This document shows, piece after piece, positions 42,414 through 51,848 of a DNA stretch of 64,000 bases. This DNA comes from 2-02-FULL-66-22 sp964576535. GTDB lineage: Bacteria > Methylomirabilota > Methylomirabilia > Methylomirabilales > 2-02-FULL-66-22. The notes beneath the pieces are model-generated. The model was not told the origin of the DNA. It did no database searches and saw only the letters and a list, made by a program, of their open reading frames with translations. The translations under genes and the position numbers were made by a program. The stretch lies in contig CAZNWB010000004.1 in the NCBI GenBank assembly GCA_964576535.1, forward strand, positions 12,701 to 76,700. Reading direction: 5' to 3'. How positions within the stretch are numbered: position 1 is the stretch's first letter; each line of letters begins with the position of its first letter.

Positions 42414-42944
42414 CCGCTGTCGGCCCCCCCGGGGGCCCGACCGACTCCTTACCAGGGAGGGTCTCGTCAGCACGACCCATCAGCGTCTCATGTTCTCGAT
42501 GACGGAGGTGCTCGTGAAGATTTTGTTGCTCCTCTCGGCCTGGCCCGAAGGCCCGGCGGACGCTCACCTTCCTTTGGTGGGCACTGCCCGCGGACCGGCC
42601 TAGAGCAGCCGTAAGCTCCGCGGCGCGGTCGGCCGCGCTCATGTGCAGCCGTTGTCGGACTCCGACAGGGCCGGCCACTACGGAGATCCTCGGAAGAAAA
42701 CCCCAACAGAGCGCCATCAACCCGACGACGCGGCCGCTGAGGGCTGGCCTAGATTAATGGTGGCCCGGTCGGGGGAAGGCGGTGTCCCGTGATGAGAACC
42801 ATCGCCCCACGGCCGGATCCGCCTAGCGTCAGTCGTGCTCCCAGAGGGGCTCCTGACGCCGGGAGGGGCAGGCCCTGCAGCTGAGCTTTATCGTTGTGCT
42901 TCAGCAAGTAGGAGCAAGGTGGGGACCGGATGAAGGGAGACTCC
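42414..42944. other. Gap without convincing gene
   Basis: About 530 bases between the PGAP1-like hydrolase and the next small gene. A 37-codon frame at 42490 and several antisense frames lack ribosome binding sites or recognisable content. A GC-rich palindrome CCCCCCGGGGGG occurs near 42425. Possibly decayed coding DNA. Confidence 0.45.
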
Positions 42945-43424
42945 ATGAATCGTGCCGCGTTTAGTACCCTCACCTCCGAAGTCTCCACAGCCATCGATGT
43001 CATCCTCGAGAACGCGGCGTTCATCGCCAAGGAAACGCCGACCCTTACAGTTAGCCAGAACCGCAAGGCCGAGGTGCTCGAAATATGCAACGCCTTTGAG
43101 GAGACGCTGATCTTCGATGTGAGGAAAGAAGTCGGGACGCTTGCGGACAAACTGGGACTCCATCCAGGCGAGGAGCCCTTAGATCCGAATGTGGTGAATC
43201 CGGACCCCCTCGTTAATATCAGGTTTATCAGGGAATGGACGTGGCAAGAGATCGCGAAACTTGACAGGGTCATCAGGAATCTTCCAGAAGACACGAAGGG
43301 CACCGAGGAAATACAGTTCGCAATCCTCCTGAGGGAATCGGGGGCCAATATTCTTAGCGCCTACGAGCGACTGTGCGCTGCCACGGACGAGATTAGCCGG
43401 CTGTGGGCGGAGCATCACAGGTGA
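42945..43424 (+). CDS. Helical protein, unknown function
   Basis: 159 residues from the ATG at 42945, preferred to 42930 because GAAGGGAGA lies just before it. Acidic, probably all helical, no signal peptide or membrane segment, one Cys-containing central helix (ICNAFEETLIFDVR). No known family. Lower GC than neighbours. It may be an immunity-like or regulatory cytosolic partner of the secreted proteins, but nothing in the sequence proves that. Confidence 0.5.
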   Translation: MNRAAFSTLTSEVSTAIDVILENAAFIAKETPTLTVSQNRKAEVLEICNAFEETLIFDVRKEVGTLADKLGLHPGEEPLDPNVVNPDPLVNIRFIREWTWQEIAKLDRVIRNLPEDTKGTEEIQFAILLRESGANILSAYERLCAATDEISRLWAEHHR

Positions 43425-43476
43425 CCAGGCTCCCCATCCTCGTCGGCGCAGTGCTCTGCCGGAGGCTAAAGGGGCG

Positions 43477-43941
43477 ATGACGCAACTAGAAGGGCAAAAC
43501 TATCCGGGATGTCAAGTTGGCGAGGCGGGAATATGGGGCTTCACGGACGAGGTGAGGTGCCACGTCAGCATCGAGACCATGATGAGCTGCGGCTGCGGCG
43601 GGTATGTCGATCATAGCGTCCACCACTGCACCCAGTGTGAGAGATATTTTCTGTTCGCCTACGAGGAGCACTGGCTGCCGTCAAGGGAGGATGCGTACGT
43701 AGCCGAGATCGGCCGCTCCGAGGCCCAGGCGCTTGTGGCCCGGCTCCGCGAGTGTCCCAATTTGGACAAGCGCAACTGCGGGTGCGATGTACACCGCGGC
43801 TCCAAGTTCCTTTACAAGGAGACCAAGGGGCAGCGCCCTGGAAAGACACACCCTCGACTCGCTGGCCCCGGGAAAGAAGAGGCGATGGAAGATCGCCAGC
43901 AAGGTCTTCGGCCCCTGAGAGGAGGAAGCGAACCGTCATGA
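43477..43941 (+). CDS. Cysteine-rich protein, unknown function
   Basis: 154 residues. Cys residues cluster in CGCGGY, HHCTQCERYF and CDVH, with His residues between, compatible with one or two zinc sites. The last 40 residues are basic and low-complexity. The stop overlaps the ATG of the following membrane protein (ATGA). Confidence 0.5.
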   Translation: MTQLEGQNYPGCQVGEAGIWGFTDEVRCHVSIETMMSCGCGGYVDHSVHHCTQCERYFLFAYEEHWLPSREDAYVAEIGRSEAQALVARLRECPNLDKRNCGCDVHRGSKFLYKETKGQRPGKTHPRLAGPGKEEAMEDRQQGLRPLRGGSEPS

Positions 43942-44894
43942 GGCTCTGGGGCAAGGTGGCGAGCGGGATGTTGCTGGTTTTCGCCGCTGTTTCCGTGGTG
44001 GTCGCCGTCGTCGTGCCGGAGATGCGGTCGGCGTCCATGCTCGCTGCTGTCCTCATGCTTACCGTCGCCCTGTTCGGCGTTCCCGCGCTCGTGCGGATCT
44101 TCCTGTCCTTCACGGGGGACGAGGAAGTGCTGGAGAACGGCACCGCGGGGTCGGCCACCATCACCTCCCTGAAATGGACTGGGTGGCGCTACAACCGCTA
44201 CTACCCCATCGTCAGGTTCAGCCTCAGTGTAGAGGCGGGCAACGTCTATCCGGTCGAGATCAAGCAGACAGTCGACCCGGAGATATTTTCGCGACTCACC
44301 CCAGGAGTTGTCGTCGGGGTGCGAGTGGACCCCTTGGATCGCAAGAAGGTCGTTATCGACTGGCGCCAGCCGGTTCGCGCGGCCACAGGCGCGATGGTGG
44401 GCTCAAGTGTGACCGAGGACGCCCGAGGGACAGTCACTCCCACCGCGCGAACCTCACCGTGGCCGCTCCTGCGCTGGATCTTTCTCGTACTCGGTGTGGT
44501 CTTTCTTCGCCTGAGCTGCGAAGAGGGCTACTATGAAAAGGGCGGGGTCAGGGTTGAAGGGGTTGTCCTGCACAAGGCGTTCTCTCCAGGGACCACCCCT
44601 TCGGGAGGCAGCGGCAGCTCCCCGTCCAGACACTCTGTGAGCTACCGCTTCACCACGAAAGAGGGGCGAACGCTCGAGGGCAGATCCGACGTCCTACCCG
44701 GGATGTGGCGGCAACTCAAGGAAGGCGATCCGGTTGCCGTCGAGTACCTGCCGGACTCGCCCGACACCAACCGCATCCCGGAACAGCGAGCGAGGTCCCG
44801 GACCTGGACAATCATGGCGCTCGTTCTGCTCGCTGCGAGCGCTGTCCTTTTCATAATCGTCCGGCGTCAGCGATTGGCTCACGCAAGTCGCTGA
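43938..44894 (+). CDS. DUF3592-like membrane protein
   Basis: 318 residues. Two N-terminal transmembrane helices (about 8-28, 35-55), a soluble beta domain, a third helix (about 174-192), a second beta domain, and a final helix (about 286-304). The repeated soluble unit (GSATITSLKWTGWRYNRYYPIVRFSL; SVSYRFTTKEGRTLEG then DPVAVEYLPDSP) is the DUF3592 pattern. First of three tandem members. Confidence 0.68.
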   Translation: MRLWGKVASGMLLVFAAVSVVVAVVVPEMRSASMLAAVLMLTVALFGVPALVRIFLSFTGDEEVLENGTAGSATITSLKWTGWRYNRYYPIVRFSLSVEAGNVYPVEIKQTVDPEIFSRLTPGVVVGVRVDPLDRKKVVIDWRQPVRAATGAMVGSSVTEDARGTVTPTARTSPWPLLRWIFLVLGVVFLRLSCEEGYYEKGGVRVEGVVLHKAFSPGTTPSGGSGSSPSRHSVSYRFTTKEGRTLEGRSDVLPGMWRQLKEGDPVAVEYLPDSPDTNRIPEQRARSRTWTIMALVLLAASAVLFIIVRRQRLAHASR

Positions 44895-44919
44895 GCCAGA
44901 TAGGGGTTCTTCATCTACG

Positions 44920-45651
44920 ATGGCGTCCGAAAGATCCTTCTTTGGCTTAGCCAAAAAGTCCTTCGCCTTCTGGTTCGGCGGCATCTGGCTCTTCTGTGGG
45001 GCGCCGTTCCTGATCATCGGCATCTATGTCGGGATCGACACGATGCGTCAGCAAGCACGCTTCCGGGACGAGGCCCAGGTTGCCCAGGGCATGGTGCTGA
45101 CGAAGTCGATCAGAAGCAGTACAGACAGCAAGACGTACTGGGTGGGCTATCGCTTCAGCGCGCCGGACGGCATAGTGGTGAACGGCGAGGCGAAGGTCAG
45201 CGAAGAGTTCTGGGACCGACTGGTGGAGCGGGAGCCCGTCCAAATCACGTACCTGCCCAGTGATCCCCGGAGTCACCGGATCGAGGGCGAAGGGCCCGAC
45301 TGGATGCTACCGCTGATCTTCACGGTCCTGGGGCTCGTCTTGGTACCGCTGGGAGGGGGGATCTTCCTCAAGGGTGTGCGCGGGATCCTGCGCGAGCTCC
45401 GACTCCAGGTCGAGGGCACGATGGCCGAGGCGACGGTGGTGGAGGTGGGCCCGGCCAACGCCAGCCTCAACGGCATCCCGCAGTGGAGGATCCGCTATCG
45501 CTATCAGGATCATCGGGGCCGAACGCACACCGGGGAAAGCGCCCTCATGGCGCCGGACGAGGCGCAGGAGTGGAAGGTGGGCGACACGGGGGCAGCGCGC
45601 TTCGATACGCGCGCCTCGAAGAAAAGCATCTGGATCGGGAGAGCATCGTGA
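44920..45651 (+). CDS. DUF3592-like membrane protein
   Basis: 243 residues. A first transmembrane helix (about 17-37), a DUF3592 beta unit (YWVGYRFSAPDGIVVNG, then EPVQITYLPSDPRSHRI), a second helix (about 128-148) and another beta unit (WRIRYRYQDHRGRTHTGES). Second of three tandem paralogues, overlapping the third by four bases. Confidence 0.68.
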   Translation: MASERSFFGLAKKSFAFWFGGIWLFCGAPFLIIGIYVGIDTMRQQARFRDEAQVAQGMVLTKSIRSSTDSKTYWVGYRFSAPDGIVVNGEAKVSEEFWDRLVEREPVQITYLPSDPRSHRIEGEGPDWMLPLIFTVLGLVLVPLGGGIFLKGVRGILRELRLQVEGTMAEATVVEVGPANASLNGIPQWRIRYRYQDHRGRTHTGESALMAPDEAQEWKVGDTGAARFDTRASKKSIWIGRAS

Positions 45652-46976
45652 GGATACCGGTCACTTTTTCCGGCCGGACGTTTTTCTTGTGGTTCGGAGC
45701 CCTGTTCATGTGCGCCGGCCTGATCGTGCTCTACGGGGGGATACAGGAGGCGACCCGGGAGCGGGCCTACCAGAAGCAGGGCCAGATCGTCGAGGCGGTC
45801 GTGCTCAGCAAGTCGATCCAGCGGGCGTCGCGCCAGGGGAACCCCAGCACGCGATACGAGATCATCTATCGCTTCACGACCGCCGACGGCCTGACGGCCG
45901 AGGGCGTCGCCGCCGTCGCCGTGGAGGAGTGGGAGAGCTTGGAAGCGGGGGACCCGTTCAAGGTCACGTATCTTCCCAGGGCGCCGGAGGCGAGCCGCCC
46001 CGAGGGTGTGGGCGGCATGAAGTCCCCCCTCCTCATGATGGGGGCCGGCAGCCTCTTCGCCCTTATCGGGGGCGTCCTCTTCGTGAGGAGCGCGACCCGG
46101 ATCTGGCGAGAGCGGCGCCTGCTCCGCGAGGGCCAGACGGCGCAGGGTACGGTCCTCGCGATCGAGCCTACCAACGTCGCCGTCAACAACGTTCAGCAGT
46201 GGGAGGTGCGGTATCGGTATCCAGACCAGTTCGGGCGGGCCCAGGAGGGGACGAGCGGTCCCGTCCCTCCCGATGCGGCCCAGGCCGTCGGAATCGGCGA
46301 CGCCCTGGCGGTCCGTTTCAATCGGGAGCATCCCGAGGAGAGCGTCTGGGACAGGGCCCGGGCGCCGGTGCCGGCGGGCGGGACCACCGAGGCCCTGCAG
46401 CAGAAGGGGTTGCTGTCGTTCCTGAAGCGGCTTGCCAACTTTGCCGTGATGCTGGGACTCGTCTTCGTCGCAATGGTCGTGGCCGAGGCCGTGCCGGCCA
46501 TGAAGGATCTGGAACGTTTCATGGTCCGCCACCAAGTCCCGCTCCTGGCAGTGACGATCGGGATGACCGTCGTCGGATTCGTGCTGTTCATGGGCAGCAT
46601 CCTTTACCGGATCTTCGGGGGCGCCGGCGAGCCGATGAGCCACACGGAGGTGGAGGATCTCGAGCGGAGCGTGCGGATGGATGCGCGCCCGGTCTTCGCA
46701 CGCGTCTCCAAGTATCGGTTCCGCGGTCGGAGCACCGGCTCCTCGTTCTCCGAGCAGTTCACTGTGCGGGAGGCCAAGGACGCCTGGAAGCAGCGGGGCT
46801 GGCGCACGAGCCCACGCTGGCGGAGCAACTTCGTGGTGATGACCGGCGTGATGCTGTTGACCATCGGGCTCTTCGGCATCTTCATCGTCATCGGCCCGAA
46901 CTTCATCAAGCTGCTGTGCGGCACGGCTCTCGTCTACGCAGCGGTCAGAACGATCATCGCATTCGCGCGCGCGTGA
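45648..46976 (+). CDS. DUF3592-like membrane protein, C-terminally extended
   Basis: 442 residues from the GTG at 45648, which overlaps the previous TGA (GTGA). Two DUF3592 units with their helices (ranges about 10-30 and 125-145; beta segments YEIIYRFTTADG and WEVRYRYPDQFGRAQ) are followed by extra transmembrane helices (about 260-285, 300-325, 400-440). Last gene of the island before the intact SDR on the other strand. Confidence 0.68.
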   Translation: MRIPVTFSGRTFFLWFGALFMCAGLIVLYGGIQEATRERAYQKQGQIVEAVVLSKSIQRASRQGNPSTRYEIIYRFTTADGLTAEGVAAVAVEEWESLEAGDPFKVTYLPRAPEASRPEGVGGMKSPLLMMGAGSLFALIGGVLFVRSATRIWRERRLLREGQTAQGTVLAIEPTNVAVNNVQQWEVRYRYPDQFGRAQEGTSGPVPPDAAQAVGIGDALAVRFNREHPEESVWDRARAPVPAGGTTEALQQKGLLSFLKRLANFAVMLGLVFVAMVVAEAVPAMKDLERFMVRHQVPLLAVTIGMTVVGFVLFMGSILYRIFGGAGEPMSHTEVEDLERSVRMDARPVFARVSKYRFRGRSTGSSFSEQFTVREAKDAWKQRGWRTSPRWRSNFVVMTGVMLLTIGLFGIFIVIGPNFIKLLCGTALVYAAVRTIIAFARA

Positions 46977-47087
46977 GGAATTATCGTCCCCCCCCCGGCC
47001 CCTGGCGCAATTCCTTGGAATGTATTTCCTCGAGTTATCACGGGATCGGTATGAGAAAAAAGCACGGTTTCCGGATATTTCCTCAAC

Positions 47088-47846
47088 TTATATGATCGTG
47101 CGGCCGCCGTCCACGGGCAGGGCCACGCCCGTGATGAAGGATGCCTCATCAGAGGCCAGGAACAGCATGGCCCGGGCAACCTCGTCGGTGCGGCCAACCC
47201 GACCCAGAGGGCAGACCTTAGCCCACCCTGCGAACTGTGCTTCCACATCTTCTTTCGTCCCGGAGCCACGGACCATGGGCGTGTCAATGAAGCCGGGACA
47301 GACGCAGTTGACCCGGATGCCGTGGGGCGCCCCTTCCAGCGCGGCCATCTGGGTGAGCTGAAGAATTCCGGCCTTGGACGCGGCATAGGCCCCGTGTCCT
47401 TCCTTGACCCGGATGGCCATGCGAGAGGCGATGTGCACGATGGCACCGCCCCCCTGCTGTCGCATGGCCGTCATCGCCGCCTTGGTCAGAAGGAAGGCTC
47501 CGGTCAGGTTCACCTGCAAGACCTCGTTCCATTCCTCCTCGGGGGTTTCTTCCAACAGGTGCGCCTTGAGGATGCCGGCACAGTTGATCAGAACGTCCAG
47601 CCGACCGAAGACTCGGCGGGCGGTCTCCACTGCCCCTTGCACCTGATCCCAGCGGGTGACGTCACAGGCGGACGCCTCGGCCTTTCCACCCGTTCGCCCG
47701 ATTCCCTCGGCTACGACCTTGGCCGCCACCTCGTTGATATCCGCGACAACCACGGCGCCGCCCCGTCCCGCAAAGATCTCGCACGTCGCCTGGCCGATCC
47801 CGGACCCCCCACCAGCCACCAGCGCCACCTTGCCTGTGTAGTCCAT
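47088..47846 (-). CDS. Short-chain dehydrogenase/reductase
   Basis: 252 residues, full length. NAD(P)-binding GGGSGIGQATCE, the NCAG strand (INCAGIL), catalytic Ser in VHIASR, and Tyr-x-x-x-Lys (YAASK) are all present. The C-terminal PVDGGRTI is typical. Substrate unknown. The end of this gene is closely similar to the truncated fragment at 31614-31829. It is followed 27 bases upstream by the CoA-transferase gene, so the two are likely co-transcribed. Confidence 0.9.
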   Translation of the reverse strand: MDYTGKVALVAGGGSGIGQATCEIFAGRGGAVVVADINEVAAKVVAEGIGRTGGKAEASACDVTRWDQVQGAVETARRVFGRLDVLINCAGILKAHLLEETPEEEWNEVLQVNLTGAFLLTKAAMTAMRQQGGGAIVHIASRMAIRVKEGHGAYAASKAGILQLTQMAALEGAPHGIRVNCVCPGFIDTPMVRGSGTKEDVEAQFAGWAKVCPLGRVGRTDEVARAMLFLASDEASFITGVALPVDGGRTII

Positions 47847-47873
47847 GTTGCCTCCCGCACTACGGTATCAGGA

Positions 47874-49481
47874 TCATGCTCGATCGCTGTCGCCCCACTC
47901 CGCTGCCAAGCCCATGGGCTGCGCCTGGAAGAGTCGCCCGTCCATGGGTCGAACGTCCGGGGCCACGCGTAGGGAAAAGCCCACTTTGGCCTGAATGTCC
48001 CTTTCCACGTCGATCCCCGGTGCCACCTCGCTGAGCAGCAATCCGTCCGGCGTCAGGCGAAAGACCGCCCGCTCGGTGACGTACCAGACCTCCTGCCCCT
48101 GCTTGGCCGCAAGCGGCCCATTGAAGGTGATGTGCTGGGTACGAGCAACGAACTTGGGAAACTTCCCCTCACGGACAATGCGTAGGCGTCCCTCCTTCAC
48201 CCGGATATCCAGCCCCCCGGCCGTGAGCGTCCCGCAATAGACGAGCTTCCGGGTTCCCTGGGCAATGTTGATGAAGCCACCTGCCCCGGCAAGAACGTGG
48301 GGTTGCGCCGCCAGGCGGCTGACGTTGACGTTTCCACGGCCATCCACTTCGGCGAAGGACAGGCACCCCATCGTGATGCCTCCCCCATCAATCAAGTCGA
48401 ACTGCGCCGGCGAGTCAATGATGGCCTCGGGATTGTGGGACGCGCCAAAGGCAAATCCCGTGAGCGGGAGGCCGCCGATGGCCCCCTGCTCAACCGTGAA
48501 GTTGAGATGATCGAAGACCCCCTCCTCAAGGGCGACCTGGGGAACCAGAGAGGAGATACCGAACCCGAGATTCACGGTATCACCTGGGCGAAGCAGACAC
48601 AGGGCGCGACGGGCAATGACCTTCTCTGGTCCCAGGGGCAGCGACTCCACCGGGTACCCGGCCGTCCGGATTTCCCCGCTGATGGCCGGGTCATACGCGA
48701 TGCCGGTGTTCATCCGTTGGTCTGGATCCACCACCAGGGCGTCCACAAGGATTCCGGGCACTCTCACCAGATGCGGCGGGATGGTTCCCGGCGTGGCGAT
48801 GCGCTTCACCTGGGCGATCACCTTTCCCCCGGAGTTGTGCGCCGCCATCGCTTGAGCCAGGACCGCGAGGACCACCCCCTCGTGCTCGAAGCTCAAGTTG
48901 CCGTGCTCGTCCCCCGTTGTCCCCCGGATGATGGCCATGTCAATGGGGAAGGCGCGGTACAGGAGCCATTCCTCGCCCGACAGGTGGACCACCTCCACGA
49001 GGTCCGGCGGGGTGACCCGGTTCATGCGTCCGCCCTGGTCCCGCGGGTCCACGAACGTCCCCAGTCCAATCTTCGTGATCACGCCGGGCTTCTTGGCGGC
49101 GATGTCCCGGTGCAGATGCATCAGGACGCCCAGGGGCAGGTTATAGGCCTCCACCTGGTCGGCGTGAATCATGGCGGAGATCTTTGGGGAGGGCGCCGAG
49201 GCGGGTGCGTTGACGTACGAACCGCCGACGAGACGCTTGATCAGGCCGGAGTGGGCCAGGTGATCCAGGCCGACCGTTCCGAAGGAATCCCCCACCGCGA
49301 CCGGAAAGACGACCGTCAGGTCGCGTGGTTCACCCGAAGAGAGAAACCGAGCTTCTATCCCCGCCAGGACCTTACCCGGCACCAGTTGCGCTGCTGAACC
49401 GCTCACCGTCACGACCGCCCCGTTGGGGATCAACCGTGCGGCCTCGTCGGCCGTCAGGATAGGCTTTTGCCTTTGGCTCAT
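47874..49481 (-). CDS. Propionate/acetate-type CoA-transferase (YdiF family)
   Basis: 535 residues from the ATG at 49481. A fused alpha-beta family I CoA-transferase. Catalytic Glu331 is in VEQGAIGGLPL. An N-terminal GSAAQLVPGKVL segment and GFGISSLVPQVALEEG precede it. It moves CoA between short-chain acyl-CoAs and acids. With the SDR and the class III aminotransferase it may serve catabolism of beta-amino or hydroxy acids. Confidence 0.88.
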   Translation of the reverse strand: MSQRQKPILTADEAARLIPNGAVVTVSGSAAQLVPGKVLAGIEARFLSSGEPRDLTVVFPVAVGDSFGTVGLDHLAHSGLIKRLVGGSYVNAPASAPSPKISAMIHADQVEAYNLPLGVLMHLHRDIAAKKPGVITKIGLGTFVDPRDQGGRMNRVTPPDLVEVVHLSGEEWLLYRAFPIDMAIIRGTTGDEHGNLSFEHEGVVLAVLAQAMAAHNSGGKVIAQVKRIATPGTIPPHLVRVPGILVDALVVDPDQRMNTGIAYDPAISGEIRTAGYPVESLPLGPEKVIARRALCLLRPGDTVNLGFGISSLVPQVALEEGVFDHLNFTVEQGAIGGLPLTGFAFGASHNPEAIIDSPAQFDLIDGGGITMGCLSFAEVDGRGNVNVSRLAAQPHVLAGAGGFINIAQGTRKLVYCGTLTAGGLDIRVKEGRLRIVREGKFPKFVARTQHITFNGPLAAKQGQEVWYVTERAVFRLTPDGLLLSEVAPGIDVERDIQAKVGFSLRVAPDVRPMDGRLFQAQPMGLAAEWGDSDRA

Positions 49482-49568
49482 GCGCTCTGCGTCCTCTCGA
49501 CCCCCTCGGGGAATGTGCGCAGTACCCAAAGCAGCCGATCAAGCAAAAGCTTCCCCGCCCACTGCGTG

Positions 49569-50924
49569 CTAGAGCTCTCGCAGGACCTCCCGGATGCTCT
49601 GCTCCAGGATGGCCAGCATGGCGTCAATGTCCCGCTCGGTCACGATGAGCGGCGGACCGAAGGCGATCCAGTGGGGATCAAAGCGAAGCAGGAGGCCGTT
49701 CCGCAGGGCCTGCTTCCCGATGCGGAGGCCGATGTTCACCCCCGGGGGGAACGGGGCCTTGGTGGCAGGGTCCTGGACGAATTCCACCCCGATGAGGAGG
49801 CCCTTCCCCCGGATCTCCCCGATGATGCCGAGGGGGCGGAGGGCCTCCAGACGCTCGACCAGGTACGCGCCCACCCGGCGGGCGTTGCCGGGCAGGTCCC
49901 GGTCCCGGATCTCCCGGATGCTGGCCAGGCCGGCCGCAGCGGCCACGGGATTGCCCGCGTACGTGTGGCCGTGGGCGAACTCGGTGCCCTGGGGGCCCCA
50001 GAAGCTGGCGGCCACGTGGTCCCGGACGATGGCGGCCGCCAGGGGGGCGTAGCCGCTGCTCATTCCCTTCCCGCAACAGAGGATATCCGGGGTGACATCG
50101 AAGGTGTTGGCGGCGAAGAGCTGGCCGGTCCTCCCGAAGCCGGTGATGATCTCGTCGAAGATGAGGAGGATGCTGAACTCGTCACAGAGCTGGCGCAGGA
50201 TCTTCAGGTATTCCATCGGAGGGGTGATGATCCCTCCGGTGTTGCTGATGGGCTCCACGATCACGGCGGCGATCGACCGGGGATCCTCCCACTCGATCAT
50301 CGTCCGGAGCGTCCGGGCGCAGAACACCTCGCAATCCGGGTAGGTCTTCTCAAAGGGACACCGATAGCAGTATGGCGGGTAGAAATGAAGGAAGCCGACG
50401 GCGGCCGGCTCGTAGAGGGTCTTCCGGTACCCCACGCCCCCGGCGCTCATGGCGCTTGCCGTCGCCCCGTGGTAGCTGAGGTATCGGGAGAGGATCTTGT
50501 ACTTGCCTGGATTGCCTGTTTGCCGGTGGTACTGCCGGGCCATCTTGAAGGCGGCCTCGGTGGCTTCGGACCCGCTGCTGACCAGGCGCGCGGTGTTCAG
50601 ATCCCCGGGGGTGATCTCGGCCAGCAGCGTGGCCAGCTCCACCGCCCGCGGATTGGTTCCATGCATGGGGGGATTGAAAGGCAAGATCTCGACCTGGCGG
50701 CGCACCGCCTCCACCAGCCGGGGGTTGTTGTAACCGACGTTCACCACGTAGACCCCCGCCAGGCCATCCAGGTACTCCTTCCCCTGGACATCCCAGAAAC
50801 GGATGCCATCGGCGCGGGCCACGACGAGGGGCTCCTTGACAAACTCCGCCATCTGCCGGTAATCGAGCATGATGTGGCGGAGGGCGTCTTTGGTGGCGTA
50901 ACGGGCGTCGGCGTCGGGTGGCAT
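49569..50924 (-). CDS. Class III (omega-amino acid) aminotransferase
   Basis: 451 residues, typical of the subgroup that includes beta-alanine:pyruvate and putrescine transaminases. FDEIITGFGRTG contains the PLP-interacting Asp257, and CCGKGMSSGYAPL the Schiff-base Lys286. SSGSEATEAAFKMAR and RYLSYHGATASAMS bind the cofactor phosphate. The Cys-rich YCYRCPFEKTYPDCEVFC stretch is typical of the beta-alanine/taurine type. Confidence 0.9.
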   Translation of the reverse strand: MPPDADARYATKDALRHIMLDYRQMAEFVKEPLVVARADGIRFWDVQGKEYLDGLAGVYVVNVGYNNPRLVEAVRRQVEILPFNPPMHGTNPRAVELATLLAEITPGDLNTARLVSSGSEATEAAFKMARQYHRQTGNPGKYKILSRYLSYHGATASAMSAGGVGYRKTLYEPAAVGFLHFYPPYCYRCPFEKTYPDCEVFCARTLRTMIEWEDPRSIAAVIVEPISNTGGIITPPMEYLKILRQLCDEFSILLIFDEIITGFGRTGQLFAANTFDVTPDILCCGKGMSSGYAPLAAAIVRDHVAASFWGPQGTEFAHGHTYAGNPVAAAAGLASIREIRDRDLPGNARRVGAYLVERLEALRPLGIIGEIRGKGLLIGVEFVQDPATKAPFPPGVNIGLRIGKQALRNGLLLRFDPHWIAFGPPLIVTERDIDAMLAILEQSIREVLREL

Positions 50925-50951
50925 AATCCTTCCTCCGTCCCAATACCTTCC

Positions 50952-51848
50952 TTACCCCTTCAGGCCGCTCATGACCACGGCCTGCACAACCCACTTCTGG
51001 AGCGTCAAGAAGATGACCAGGATGGGCAGAACGCTGATCACGGCCGCCGCGGTGAGCAGGTTGTATTCGATGAAGTACATGTTGGTGAAGCTCATGAGTC
51101 CCAGGGTGACTACCCGCATCTGGGGTGAGTTCACCACCACCAGCGGCCAGAAGAACTCATTCCAGCTCCACATGAACTTGATGATGAGAAGCGTGGCCAT
51201 GGCCGGCTTCACCGAGGGCAGGATCACCCGAAAGAAGATGCGAAGCTCGCTGCAGCCATCGATCCGGGCGGCATCCATGTAGTCGCGCGGGAGCACTTCG
51301 ATCGCCTGGCGCATCAGGAACACGCCGAAGACGCTGACCAAGTCCGGGGCCACGATGCCCAGGTAGGTGTCGAGCAGCCCGAGGCGGTTTATCCAGCTGT
51401 ACAGCGGCACCACGACCGACTGGAAGGGGACCATCAGGATGCCGACGATGGCGAGGAAGAAGGCGTCCCGTCCGGGGAAGTGATACTTCGCGAATCCGAA
51501 CCCCGCCAGCGACGAGACCACCAGGCTGCTCACGGCGGCGATCGAGGCGACGATGGCGCTGTTCAGCAGGTAGCGCATGAAGGGTTCGCGCTTGAAGACT
51601 TCGAAGTAGTTGGTCAGGTTGAGCCAGTGGTCGGGGGCGATCTGGAGCGGCACGCGCTGGATCTCGGGGGCGGTTTTCAGCGAGGTGATGGCCATCCAGA
51701 AGAAGGGGAAAAAGATCATGAGGGCGCCGCAGGCGACCGCGAGGGCGGTGAGCCAGCGGAAGTAGACGCGGCGGACGGTGAGGGCCGCGCGGGGCGTTGA
51801 GGCCTGCGCCGGGGCTAGTACTCGACGGGTTTCCGGAAGATTCGCCAT
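50952..51848 (-). CDS. Sugar ABC transporter permease (MalG type)
   Basis: 298 residues, six transmembrane helices. The EAA loop DYMDAARIDGCSELRIFF with the following LP in RVILPSVKP contacts the ATPase. FPFFWMAITSLK near the N-terminus is typical of MalG-family proteins. It overlaps the upstream permease by 34 bases. No ATPase subunit gene lies in the window. Confidence 0.92.
   Translation of the reverse strand: MANLPETRRVLAPAQASTPRAALTVRRVYFRWLTALAVACGALMIFFPFFWMAITSLKTAPEIQRVPLQIAPDHWLNLTNYFEVFKREPFMRYLLNSAIVASIAAVSSLVVSSLAGFGFAKYHFPGRDAFFLAIVGILMVPFQSVVVPLYSWINRLGLLDTYLGIVAPDLVSVFGVFLMRQAIEVLPRDYMDAARIDGCSELRIFFRVILPSVKPAMATLLIIKFMWSWNEFFWPLVVVNSPQMRVVTLGLMSFTNMYFIEYNLLTAAAVISVLPILVIFLTLQKWVVQAVVMSGLKG

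Noticed and set aside
49467..51128. 553-residue plus-strand open frame
   Set aside because: Antisense to the aminotransferase and permease genes; low-complexity Gly/Asp/His composition.
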